From: an uncultured Apibacter sp.
GTDB lineage: Bacteria; Bacteroidota; Bacteroidia; Flavobacteriales; Weeksellaceae
Assembly (NCBI GenBank): GCA_945280365.1
Contig: CALYQD010000012.1
Location: 1 to 64,000, forward strand
Reading direction: 5' to 3'
DNA length: 64,000 nt
Both the position numbers and the translations under genes were made by a program. Positions within the stretch are counted from its first letter, which is position 1, and each line of letters starts with the position of its first letter. This document shows, piece by piece, positions 8,070 through 16,342 of this stretch. The notes below the pieces were generated by a model. That model made no database searches, was not told the DNA's origin, and saw nothing but the letters and a program-made list of their open reading frames with translations.

Positions 8070-8792
8070 CTATTTGTAGGTTTTATATATACCGGAAATT
8101 TTTTTATTCCCCTCTCCCTCTTTTCTTACTTTTCCGGTTTCTCCATCCATTACATAATGTAAGGGTAAAAAAGCCGGTGGTTCCCCTATTTTAGGAAAAT
8201 TCTTTGGGTCTGTATTGGGAATTCCTTTAACTATGGTAATAATCCAATATTTCTCTTTATTCTGCTCTCCGAAAGATAGTTTAAACACAGCACGTCCCTC
8301 TTCATCTACCCGCCCCTCACCGGTTTTTAGGTTAATATAGCCTTTTTCTTGTAAAAATTCCAGTACCTGTTGGGGTTTAATTTTCCCGAACTTTAGGTCT
8401 TCATTTACCTCTTTGATTAAATTCCCTTTTTCATCATAATATCGGGAGATGCCTACTTTTACGTTTTCACCTATATAAGTTTCTCTCTTTTTTAAATTTC
8501 CATTAGCATAAAATTCTTTATATACAGTTAAAAAAGAAGGAGAAGATAATCTTTCATATTGAAATCCTTTTTTATCTTTAATAAATCCTATAGAAAATAT
8601 TGTATTGCCATTAGGTAAAGTATATTCATCAGATCCTTTATTAGTTTTTTCATATATATCGAAATCAAATTTTTCTATCATGGTTGTATCCTTTTTGTTG
8701 AGTTTATTTTCTTTTATTTCCTGTCCTTGACAGGAAAATAATATAAACCCTAAAAAAAGACAACAAAATCTGAAAATAACTATTCTTCTCAT
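8070..8792 (-). CDS. Lipoprotein, truncated duplicate (candidate immunity)
   Basis: A lipoprotein with signal MRRIVIFRFCCLFLGFILFS and lipobox Cys; an earlier ATG at 8816 would add 8 residues but gives a worse signal peptide. From CQGQEIKEN onward it is nearly identical to the neighbour at 8820-9665, but it ends at GIYKTYK and lacks the neighbour's 45-residue tail. It contains a MORN-like stretch (EFYANGNLKKRETYIGENV, YYDEKGNLIKE). Lying after a VgrG with a peptidase tip, it is a candidate periplasmic immunity protein. The signal peptide and the first few bases differ from its sister, so the duplication starts just inside the mature protein. Confidence 0.65.
   Translation of the reverse strand: MRRIVIFRFCCLFLGFILFSCQGQEIKENKLNKKDTTMIEKFDFDIYEKTNKGSDEYTLPNGNTIFSIGFIKDKKGFQYERLSSPSFLTVYKEFYANGNLKKRETYIGENVKVGISRYYDEKGNLIKEVNEDLKFGKIKPQQVLEFLQEKGYINLKTGEGRVDEEGRAVFKLSFGEQNKEKYWIITIVKGIPNTDPKNFPKIGEPPAFLPLHYVMDGETGKVRKEGEGNKKISGIYKTYK
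8079..8729. repeat. 651-bp tandem duplication, copy 1
   Basis: It matches 8967-9617 at a constant offset of 888 with only a handful of mismatches. It spans most of the two lipoprotein genes and marks a recent tandem duplication or gene conversion. Confidence 0.85.
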
Positions 8793-8819
8793 AATGGTAT
8801 GATGCTTACTTACCACTCC

Positions 8820-9665
8820 TTATTCATCTAATAAAAAATGACTTGGGGGAAATTTCCCTTTTTCTTCATTTTTTGTTAAGGATATATTATGTTTACGAGC
8901 ATATTTTTCAAATTCTTTTTGCTCAAACACTTCCCATTCTTCTTGAGTATAGTCTTTCCCTTTATAGGTTTTATATATACCGGAAGTTTTTTTGTTTTCC
9001 TCTCCCTCTTTTCTTACTTTTCCAGTTTCTCCATCCATTACATAATGTAAGGGTAAAAAAGCCGGTGGTTCCCCTATTTTAGGAAAATTCTTTGGGTCTG
9101 TATTGGGAATTCCTTTAACTATGGTAATAATCCAATATTTCTCTTTATTCTGCTCTCCGAAAGATAGTTTAAACACAGCACGTCCCTCTTCATCTACCCG
9201 CCCCTCACCGGTTTTTAGGTTAATATAGCCTTTTTCTTGTAAAAATTCCAGTACCTGTTGGGGTTTAATTTTCCCGAACTTTAGGTCTTCATTTACCTCT
9301 TTGATTAAATTCCCTTTTTCATCATAATATCGGGAGATGCCTACTTTTACGTTTTCACCTATATAAGTTTCTCTCTTTTTTAAATTTCCATTAGCATAAA
9401 ATTCTTTATATACAGTTAAAAAAGAAGGAGAAGATAATCTTTCATATTGAAATCCTTTTTTATCTTTAATAAATCCTATAGAAAATATTGTATTGCCATT
9501 AGGTAAAGTATATTCATCAGATCCTTTATTAGTTTTTTCATATATATCGAAATCAAATTTTTCTATCATGGTTGTATCCTTTTTGTTGGGTTTATTTTCT
9601 TTTATTTCCTGTCCTTGGCAAGATGTCAAAATCAGTGTAAAAAATAAAAAGATTATATTTTTCAT
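8820..9665 (-). CDS. Lipoprotein with shared C-terminal tail (candidate immunity to the metzincin VgrG)
   Basis: A 281-aa lipoprotein: signal MKNIIFLFFTLILTS, then the lipobox Cys. The body contains MORN-like repeats and an alpha/beta region (KPQQVLEFLQEKGYINL, EKYWIITIVKGIP). The last 45 residues (GKDYTQEEWE, YARKHNIS, FPPSHFLLDE) are shared with the otherwise unrelated 355-aa protein at 4163-5230. It starts 2 nt after the VgrG stop, so it is probably translationally coupled. A cell-envelope location and direct linkage to a VgrG with a metallopeptidase tip suggest immunity; an accessory delivery function is the alternative because of the shared tail. Confidence 0.68.
   Translation of the reverse strand: MKNIIFLFFTLILTSCQGQEIKENKPNKKDTTMIEKFDFDIYEKTNKGSDEYTLPNGNTIFSIGFIKDKKGFQYERLSSPSFLTVYKEFYANGNLKKRETYIGENVKVGISRYYDEKGNLIKEVNEDLKFGKIKPQQVLEFLQEKGYINLKTGEGRVDEEGRAVFKLSFGEQNKEKYWIITIVKGIPNTDPKNFPKIGEPPAFLPLHYVMDGETGKVRKEGEENKKTSGIYKTYKGKDYTQEEWEVFEQKEFEKYARKHNISLTKNEEKGKFPPSHFLLDE
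8967..9617. repeat. 651-bp tandem duplication, copy 2
   Basis: This is the partner of 8079-8729, inside the full-length lipoprotein gene. Confidence 0.85.
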
Positions 9666-9667
9666 TA

Positions 9668-12600
9668 TTATTTTATTTTAGAATTGAGTATTTTCCATTG
9701 CCATAAAAATAAGCAAAATCTTTCTATACCTATATGGTGACTATAATCCAATAAGTTATTAGTTTTATAAGCTTCATAAGTATAATGGGCGGAAGCAGAT
9801 CTGCCGTCAAAGGTATGGGGAAGATTCATGGCGTGCATGGTTTCATGAGCAACCGTGGCCTTATTGTGTGATGCAAAATATACTCCAAATTGGGAATTGA
9901 AATAAGAAAAACCGTTCCAGCTAGCTTCTTCGCCTATAAAATACATACGATAGTAAGAATCGTATTTAGTACCAAATTGATCTTTCAATTTTTTTTCCAG
10001 ATAATCCTTTAACCCTGAATCTTTCGTAACTTTATAGCCCCATGTTTTTTTATCTGATAAAAGTTCGTAAGTACAGAATTTATTTTTAAACTCATTACCT
10101 AATAAATTGCCAGTACAATCTAAATCCTCTTCTACAATATGAGGAATAACCAAAGCCTGATTAAAATTCTGTTTAAAAAAATCTTTGCTTCCAGATTTAA
10201 TAATTCCTTTATTAATTGACTTATTTACATCAGTCCATACTTTCACAAATACCACATTAATTTTCTTTTGGTAAGTTGCAGTATTCGGATGTATTTTTAA
10301 TGCTCCACATATTTCTCCATCTGCTTTTACATAGAGAATCTGTTCGTTAGGAGATTCCTTTTTACAGGTTATTTTTAAATAATTAAACTTGTCGTATTTC
10401 CCTTTTCTTATATCTCCTATTTCTTTTAGGTTTAAGGTAAAATACTCAGATCCTTTTTTATCTTTAAATTCAAAGGTGAGTTTTTTGGGTTTTTCTTCTA
10501 TTTCTATTTTTAAATTAAATAAAGCCGACCTTCCTTTTAAAAGAGTTAACACCGGAACAGGATATAAATAAGGCTCTTTTTTACGGTTTTTTCCTTTTCC
10601 AGTCCATTTATCTTTCCATGAAATATTGAAATTGGTGTAACTTCGTAAAAGTTTATTATACATTTTCATATCTTTTTTGAAGTTGGAGTTCCAGCTATTG
10701 GCATTTTGAAATACAGTGACATTATTCATTTCATAATATTTACCCATAATATTTCCAAACCAATTATCTCCTTTTTGTCCACTATCTCCGACCCTCAGCC
10801 AATCAAAACCGAAATCAGGGTTGTCTTTATATTTATCATGCGGTCTGAACATGACCAAACATTTAGCCTTTATTTCTTCCCGTTGGGGTTCATAGGAATT
10901 GCTTATATTGCTCAAAGAATTTTTAGTTTCCCCTTTCATTTCAGCTATACCTTGAGAATTTAAGGTAGCAAGCTCATCGGAATGTAAGAATAATTTTTGT
11001 CCTCCCTGCACAAAGGTTTCCGGACTTTCTATCTTGATTTGGTTTTCAGAATTTATTAAGGCCTTTCCTGCTTGCGTATGAAAATAATTGCTGATTAATT
11101 GCTGCATAAAAGGAGTTTTTATTGAAATTTTCTGCATAATATCATAGGTGGCCTGATTCCCTACTGTAAAATTTAGATTATTCCCTACATTAACCTTCAT
11201 ATCCTCTCCGGCTGTAAATTCAATGTCTTTAGGAGCATTCACTTTTATGTTTCCCTTACCATCCATAAACATTGTATTGCCACTGGGGTCTTCTATTAAA
11301 ATACTTCCTTCTGCATCGTTAAATATGAACTTGGTCCCGCTTCGGGTCTGCAATACTTTTATATCATTGCCTTCGCTGTAATATTCTGATATCTCTCCTC
11401 CATTATAAGATGTTCCTAGTACAATGGGGGCTTCCGCATTCCCTGCCTGAAAGGCGCATAATACGGTTTCTCCTACTTCCGGATTGGAATATGCTCCTTT
11501 TTCTCCTCCCGCATGCGGCTGTATAACTTGTATCCACGGAGTTTGACTATTTGAGGAACGTTGCCATACAAATTGTACACGAATTCTTCCCATTTTTAGT
11601 GGATCTTGATTATCGGTTACAATTGCATGTTGTATTTGCGCTTGCGGAAATTCCCTCTCATCATAATAAGGGGGAACCGGTAGATCTTTTGGAACTCCTT
11701 TAAATTTATTTATATAGCCTAATCCATCCTCAAAAGTGTGTACTATCTCGGTTATTTTGTACGATTCCATTGGAATTTGACCATTCTTGAATATTTCATG
11801 ACCCGGTATCCACACCATCATCTTCGCTACATCTCCTACCCGTAGTTGGGGATTGTTACTCGTTGCCTCAATATATACCAAATTCTGCCTCTTTTGTTGG
11901 TCTCTCTCTAGTGAGCGTTGCATATCCATAAAGCCGTTAGCTAATAAACTTTGATCGTAATGGGCCTGAGAGGGTACTGTATATAATTTCTCAGAAATTT
12001 CTTTTGCGTATTGCTGAAAAGGGTTTTGGGATGGATGTACGCTCTGGCTTTTCGATTCCAGTGTATAATCCGAGCCTTGCTTAGCATCGTAAGATGTATA
12101 ACTGAAGGCTTGCGGTTGTACTTCCAATTTAAGTTCATAATCATACACATCTTCTCCTTCCATCAATTCTATTATTTTGCCTCCCCAGGCTGAAAAACAA
12201 AATTGATCCCCATTATAATAAAAATATTCTCCGAAACGGATCGCTAATTTTTGTATAAACTGAAAATCGGTACTGTTATATTGTACTATATAGTTTAGCT
12301 TTTCTTTATAATTAGGGTTTATATGAAAGTTTATTAAATTAGGGGGATAGTCTTTAACTATTTCCTTTATAATTTCTTCAAATGTTTTATTTTCGAAGCT
12401 TCTACAATGGAGCCCGTTTTCCATTAGAATGGACGGGGATGATCCGCGAAGTGTTATTTGTCGGATTCCTCCTTTCATCGAAGTCGAAATTCCGGTAATA
12501 ATTCCGGTAAAAATAGATGCACTCTTTCCATATTGTTGAAATTGGAAAGTGATTCTTTTCCCTAAATGTTCTTTGGAATTTTGTAATAAAAAAGTTGTAT

Positions 12601-12862
12601 TATTTTCCCCGAATTCACCCGGGTCGCAAATCAAGGTAAACTCATGGCGGGCATTAATTTTTTGTTTGATTTCTAGTTTAACATTGGTATGGGTAAAAAA
12701 ATTAACCCCTTCAATTTGTATTTTCACTGAGATTATATGAGAATTCCCATATAAATCATCTTTTATTCCACCATATTTAGCGTAGTAACGAACCTCTTTT
12801 TTAGGCGGATTGAGTTGACAAGATGAATTAAGGGCTTCATCAGAATTAGGAGCGTCTTTCAT
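9668..12862 (-). CDS. vgrG: Evolved VgrG with metzincin-like peptidase tip
   Basis: A 1064-aa spike protein. It has a gp27-like part to about residue 380 (HCRSFENKTFEEIIKEIVKD, YIVQYNSTDFQFIQKLAIRF), an OB fold at about 400-480 (VTDNQDPLKMGRIRVQFVWQ, TPWIQV, PEVGETVLCAFQ) and a beta needle to about 640. A 420-residue extension follows. Near its end is HETMHAMNLPH (H1006, E1007, H1010, H1016), the HExxHxxNxxH form of the metzincin zinc site, followed by NNLLDYS, which could replace the usual Met-turn. This makes it an effector-bearing VgrG, likely cutting a peptide or protein in the target cell. Two lipoproteins follow directly and are the candidate immunity. Confidence 0.88.
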   Translation of the reverse strand: MKDAPNSDEALNSSCQLNPPKKEVRYYAKYGGIKDDLYGNSHIISVKIQIEGVNFFTHTNVKLEIKQKINARHEFTLICDPGEFGENNTTFLLQNSKEHLGKRITFQFQQYGKSASIFTGIITGISTSMKGGIRQITLRGSSPSILMENGLHCRSFENKTFEEIIKEIVKDYPPNLINFHINPNYKEKLNYIVQYNSTDFQFIQKLAIRFGEYFYYNGDQFCFSAWGGKIIELMEGEDVYDYELKLEVQPQAFSYTSYDAKQGSDYTLESKSQSVHPSQNPFQQYAKEISEKLYTVPSQAHYDQSLLANGFMDMQRSLERDQQKRQNLVYIEATSNNPQLRVGDVAKMMVWIPGHEIFKNGQIPMESYKITEIVHTFEDGLGYINKFKGVPKDLPVPPYYDEREFPQAQIQHAIVTDNQDPLKMGRIRVQFVWQRSSNSQTPWIQVIQPHAGGEKGAYSNPEVGETVLCAFQAGNAEAPIVLGTSYNGGEISEYYSEGNDIKVLQTRSGTKFIFNDAEGSILIEDPSGNTMFMDGKGNIKVNAPKDIEFTAGEDMKVNVGNNLNFTVGNQATYDIMQKISIKTPFMQQLISNYFHTQAGKALINSENQIKIESPETFVQGGQKLFLHSDELATLNSQGIAEMKGETKNSLSNISNSYEPQREEIKAKCLVMFRPHDKYKDNPDFGFDWLRVGDSGQKGDNWFGNIMGKYYEMNNVTVFQNANSWNSNFKKDMKMYNKLLRSYTNFNISWKDKWTGKGKNRKKEPYLYPVPVLTLLKGRSALFNLKIEIEEKPKKLTFEFKDKKGSEYFTLNLKEIGDIRKGKYDKFNYLKITCKKESPNEQILYVKADGEICGALKIHPNTATYQKKINVVFVKVWTDVNKSINKGIIKSGSKDFFKQNFNQALVIPHIVEEDLDCTGNLLGNEFKNKFCTYELLSDKKTWGYKVTKDSGLKDYLEKKLKDQFGTKYDSYYRMYFIGEEASWNGFSYFNSQFGVYFASHNKATVAHETMHAMNLPHTFDGRSASAHYTYEAYKTNNLLDYSHHIGIERFCLFLWQWKILNSKIK

Positions 12863-12901
12863 ATAAAAATAGTTTTATTGATGCTAAAACATCATAATGA
12901 A

Positions 12902-12909
12902 CAAATATA
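12902..12909 (-). promoter_or_regulatory. Possible promoter -7 box for the metzincin VgrG operon
   Basis: CAAATATA on the + strand reads TATATTTG on the minus strand, a full match to the Bacteroidota TAnnTTTG box, 40 nt upstream of the VgrG start. A TTTG element lies about 25 nt further upstream, slightly beyond the usual spacing. Confidence 0.35.
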
Positions 12910-13092
12910 AAAATAATTTAATTATACACATAAACAAAATGACAATTTTTTTTCATACAACATAATATTACAAAATTATTTCCCTTATTATACAATAATT
13001 TAAGTTATTTATATGTTTAACTTTATTACATGCAACTAGATTTAAATTGATATTTTGAAATTATAGGAGGTCGCTTATTGCGTATTTTATAT

Positions 13093-14390
13093 GTATTGAA
13101 TCATTTTTCAAATTTTAGTAGTTGTAGTGATACATCATAGCACTTAAGTAACAATTAAGACAAATAGAGTAGTTGTGAATTGCTTTTAGATTCTAGTATT
13201 ATGTGATATGTCACAGCAGCATTAATTATGTGTAGGATCACATCACTGTTGTGAATTGCTTTCAAATTATTAGTAGTTGTAGTGATACGTCACTGCTAGC
13301 ATCAATACCCGAAAATGGAATGTAATGTTGTGAATTGCTTTCGAATTATTAATAGTTATAGTAAAATGCGCCATAGCATAGAAGAAAGAATCAGTATTGT
13401 ATCTGTAGTTGTGAATTGCTTTCAAATTTATTAGTAATTGTAGTGATACGTCACAGCTGCGATTGCAAAAATATGGGATTGATACTAGTTGTGAATTGCT
13501 TTCAAATTATTAGTTGTTGTAGTGATACGTCATAGCAATTGGTTTTAATAGCTCTAAAACGCTTGCGTTGTGAATTGCTTTCAAATTTATTAGTAGTTGT
13601 AGTGATATGTTACTGCGAAAACAATTAAAATCCAATATCTATCTGCAACTGTTGTGAATTGCTTTCAAATTATTAGTAGTTGTAGTGATACGTCACAGCT
13701 TTATTTATCCTAAATACTTTATAAGTCGTGTTGTGAATTGCTTTCAAATTTTAGTATTTTTGTGATACGTCACAGCTATTTAGCTATAAGCGTAATTTAC
13801 GACAAGGTTGTGAATTGCTTTCAAATTTTAGTATTTTTGTGATACGTCACAGCACCAATATGATAAATCCTTCTTTATCAGCAGTTGTGAATTGCTTTCA
13901 AATTTTAGTATTTTTGTGATACGTCACAGCTGTTTCCAAATTTTAAATACAAAACGGTGGTTGTGAATTGCTTTCAAATTTTAGTATTTTTGTGATACGT
14001 CACAGCACTTAGGGCTTCGCTATGAACAGAAATATAGTTGTGAATTGCTTTCAAATTTTAGTATTTTTGTGATACGTCACAGCATTGTCTTTAGTAGTAA
14101 TAAACATAAAATCGTTGTGAATTGCTTTCAAATTTTAGTATTTTTGTGATACGTCACAGCCTGAAGCTAAGGATGCTGTTAAAATCATAAGTTGTGAATT
14201 GCTTTCAAATTTTAGTATTTTTGTGATACGTCACAGCCCTTGTGCCAGTAGGAAAGTATCCAGGCGGTTGTGAATTGCTTTCAAATTTTAGTATTTTTGT
14301 GATACGTCACAGCAGAGTTATTCTATAAATCTTTGACGCCGTCGTTGTGAATTGCTTTCAAATTTTAGTATTTTTGTGATACGTCACAGC
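13093..14390 (+). CRISPR. CRISPR array, 17 repeats and 16 spacers, no cas genes in the window
   Basis: Repeats 9-17 (13730-14390) are identical 47-mers beginning GTTGTGAATTGCTTTCAAAT and ending TGATACGTCACAGC. Repeats 1-8 (13093-13699) are 46-51 nt, diverged from each other, with a different middle (about TTAGTAGTTGTAG). Spacers are 29-30 nt, one of 34. Repeat length and sequence resemble type II-C (Cas9) arrays of Flavobacteria, in which crRNA is read in the GTTGTG orientation. The identical repeats on the right mark the newer end, so spacers seem to be added there. No cas9, cas1, cas2 or tracrRNA-like anti-repeat was found in the window. The array lies between the T6SS island and thiL. Confidence 0.95.
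13730..14376 (+). promoter_or_regulatory. Promoter-like motif inside each of the nine newer CRISPR repeats
   Basis: In each identical repeat, TTG at positions 2-4 is followed after 21 nt by TATTTTTG at positions 26-33, matching the Bacteroidota consensus (TTG, 17-23 nt, TAnnTTTG). Transcription would start close to the 3-prime end of the repeat and read into the spacer, as described for repeat-borne promoters in Neisseria and Campylobacter type II-C arrays. The older repeats lack the TATTTTTG box. Span given is from the first repeat's TTG region to the last box. Confidence 0.5.
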
Positions 14391-14400
14391 CTCAAAAATT

Positions 14401-14427
14401 AATCCATTGTAAATCAATGGATTTTTT
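14401..14427 (+). terminator. Terminator directly after the CRISPR array
   Basis: AATCCATTG and CAATGGATT form a perfect 9-bp stem around a 5-nt loop, followed by a T run, starting 10 nt after the last repeat. It suits rightward transcription of the array and would sit at the fixed end where new spacers enter. Confidence 0.65.
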
Positions 14428-14452
14428 AATTTAATAGAAATAAGAAAACATA

Positions 14453-14491
14453 GCTTTTTATGAATTTTCATTCATAAAAAGCATATTTTTT
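14453..14491 (+). terminator. Second strong hairpin with T run, upstream of thiL
   Basis: GCTTTTTATGAA, a 6-nt loop and TTCATAAAAAGC form a 12-bp perfect stem followed by ATATTTTTT. It is terminator-like on the + strand, and the stem also offers A-rich flanks for the minus strand. It separates the array from thiL or may be part of the spacer-acquisition leader. Confidence 0.5.
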
Positions 14492-14613
14492 GCAATCCTA
14501 ATAATATTTCATAATTAAATATTTTTTTAATCGAAAAACAATCCTTTCTTCATATACATAGAAAAACCGTAAATTCGAAAATCAAATCTCAAATAAAAAA
14601 AGATACCTAAAAA

Positions 14614-15681
14614 ATGCTTGATAATAAAAACCCATATAAAACTTCTATTTCAGAGTATGGTGAATTCGGACTTATCGACCATCTGACCAATAATTTTATT
14701 TCTAAAAATACTTCTACCCTAAAAGGTGTGGGAGACGATGCCGCTGTATTAGACCCTAAAGACAAAAAGGTATTGGTCTCAACCGATATGTTATTGGAAA
14801 ATATACATTTTAACTTAGCCTACACACCTTTAAAACATCTCGGATATAAGGCAGTAGTGATCGGATTAAGTGATTTGGTAGCCATGAACGCTACCCCGGA
14901 ACAAATACTAGTTTCCATTGCTGTTTCCAATCGTTTTCCGGTAGAAGCTCTGGAAGAAATATATACAGGTATGCATTTGGCGTGTAAACATTATTCTATA
15001 GACTTGGTAGGTGGAGATACAGCCTCCTCACATTTAGGATTGGTAATAAATATCACCACTATTGGCTATGCCCATAAAGAGGAAATCGTTTATAGAAAAG
15101 GGGCCCAACCTAACGATCTTCTCGTAGTTAGCGGTGATTTAGGCGGCGCCTATTTTGGATTGCAGGTTTTGGAACGCGAAAATTCCGTATTTAAGGTTAA
15201 TCCTAATCTCCAACCCGATTTATCAAGCTATACCTACATTCTGGAAAGACAACTAAAACCCGAAGCACGTACAGAAATCAAATCCCTGCTTAAAGAAATG
15301 GATATACATCCTACTTCAATGATTGATATATCTGACGGATTGGCTTCAGAAATCATCCATCTTTCACAACAAAGCAAGGTAGGTTTTTCCATTTATGAAG
15401 AAAAAATCCCCATGGACAGCCAAGTGATCACTACAGCAGAAGAATTTGGTATTAATCCTGTAACCGGTGTTTTAAACGGCGGCGAAGATTACGAAATTTT
15501 ATTTACCATACCTATCGAAGATCATGATAAAATCAAACATAACCCTAATTTCACCATCATTGGGCATGCAACTGAAAATCAAGAAAATGTACTTATAACC
15601 AAAGGCAATACCCAACGCATTCCTTTAAACGCACAAGGTTGGGATGCCCATTTCTCGAAAAGCAAACAAGCTCCCGAATAA
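14614..15681 (+). CDS. thiL: Thiamine-monophosphate kinase
   Basis: It phosphorylates thiamine monophosphate to the active cofactor thiamine diphosphate in the cytoplasm. The 355-aa protein shows the AIR-synthase/ThiL fold marks: GVGDDAAVL, STDMLLENIHF (metal and nucleotide site), a conserved LSDLVAMNATP, GGDT, and SMIDISDGLASEI with GGEDYEILF near the end. Length is normal for Bacteroidota ThiL, which carries an N-terminal extension (ISEYGEFGLIDHL). It stands alone, 223 nt after the CRISPR array. No TPP riboswitch was seen upstream. Confidence 0.95.
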   Translation: MLDNKNPYKTSISEYGEFGLIDHLTNNFISKNTSTLKGVGDDAAVLDPKDKKVLVSTDMLLENIHFNLAYTPLKHLGYKAVVIGLSDLVAMNATPEQILVSIAVSNRFPVEALEEIYTGMHLACKHYSIDLVGGDTASSHLGLVINITTIGYAHKEEIVYRKGAQPNDLLVVSGDLGGAYFGLQVLERENSVFKVNPNLQPDLSSYTYILERQLKPEARTEIKSLLKEMDIHPTSMIDISDGLASEIIHLSQQSKVGFSIYEEKIPMDSQVITTAEEFGINPVTGVLNGGEDYEILFTIPIEDHDKIKHNPNFTIIGHATENQENVLITKGNTQRIPLNAQGWDAHFSKSKQAPE

Positions 15682-15699
15682 TTTAATTATACACAAAAA

Positions 15700-15732
15700 T
15701 TTGCAGTGATACTAAAACTAGTCGTATATTTG
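15700..15732 (+). promoter_or_regulatory. Promoter of rpsP-rimM
   Basis: TTTG at 15700-15703, 21 nt, then TATATTTG at 15725-15732: a textbook Bacteroidota promoter. The 40-nt leader that follows contains the palindrome CGGGATCCCG (15754-15763), GC-rich against an AT-rich background, perhaps a leader element for S16 control. Confidence 0.75.
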
Positions 15733-15775
15733 CAAACTTAATATTAATGGGGACGGGATCCCGAAACAAAAAAAT

Positions 15776-16333
15776 ATGGCAGTAAAAATTAGATTACAAA
15801 GACACGGTAAAAAAGGAAAACCGGTTTTCCACATTGTTGTGGCAGATTCACGAGCAAAAAGAGATGGTAAAAACATCGAAAAATTAGGAATTTATGTTCC
15901 TACTACCAATCCGGCAACTATCGAACTAAATGTTGACAGAGCCGTTAGCTGGTTAGAAAAAGGAGCTTTACCTACAGACACAGCAAAATCTATCCTTTCA
16001 TACAAAGGAGCTTTATTGAAAAAGCACCTAAACGGGGGAGTAAAAAAAGGAGCTTTCTCCGCTGAAGAAGCAGAGAAAAAATTCCAAGCTTGGTTGGAAG
16101 AAAAAGAAAAAGCCATTCAAGCAAAAAAAGACAAATTAGCATCTTCCAAACAACAAGCGAAGAAAGAAAGGCTTGAAGCGGAAAGAAAAGTAAACGAAAG
16201 CCGTATTGCTGCACAACAAAAAGCAGAAGAAGCGGAAGCCAATGATGCCGAAGAAGTAGTAGAAGCTATTATCGCAGAAGATGAAGCAGCTACAGACGCC
16301 CAGGCAGAAACAAAAGAAGAACCAAAAGCTTAA
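15776..16333 (+). CDS. rpsP: Ribosomal protein S16 with acidic C-terminal extension
   Basis: A 30S subunit protein. The N-terminal 80 residues are typical S16 ([35 protein letters not shown]). The remaining 100 residues are a charged, Ala/Glu/Lys-rich, probably coiled-coil and disordered tail ([18 protein letters not shown]), as is common in Flavobacteriales S16. rimM follows after 9 nt, the conserved S16-RimM pairing for 30S maturation. A strong promoter lies upstream. Confidence 0.97.
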   Translation: MAVKIRLQRHGKKGKPVFHIVVADSRAKRDGKNIEKLGIYVPTTNPATIELNVDRAVSWLEKGALPTDTAKSILSYKGALLKKHLNGGVKKGAFSAEEAEKKFQAWLEEKEKAIQAKKDKLASSKQQAKKERLEAERKVNESRIAAQQKAEEAEANDAEEVVEAIIAEDEAATDAQAETKEEPKA

Positions 16334-16342
16334 TATAGATTC

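Noticed and set aside
13093..14390. Type VI-B (Cas13b) assignment for the array, since its repeats also begin GTTGTG
   Set aside because: Cas13b repeats are about 36 nt and end in ACAAC; these are 47 nt with a CACAGC end.
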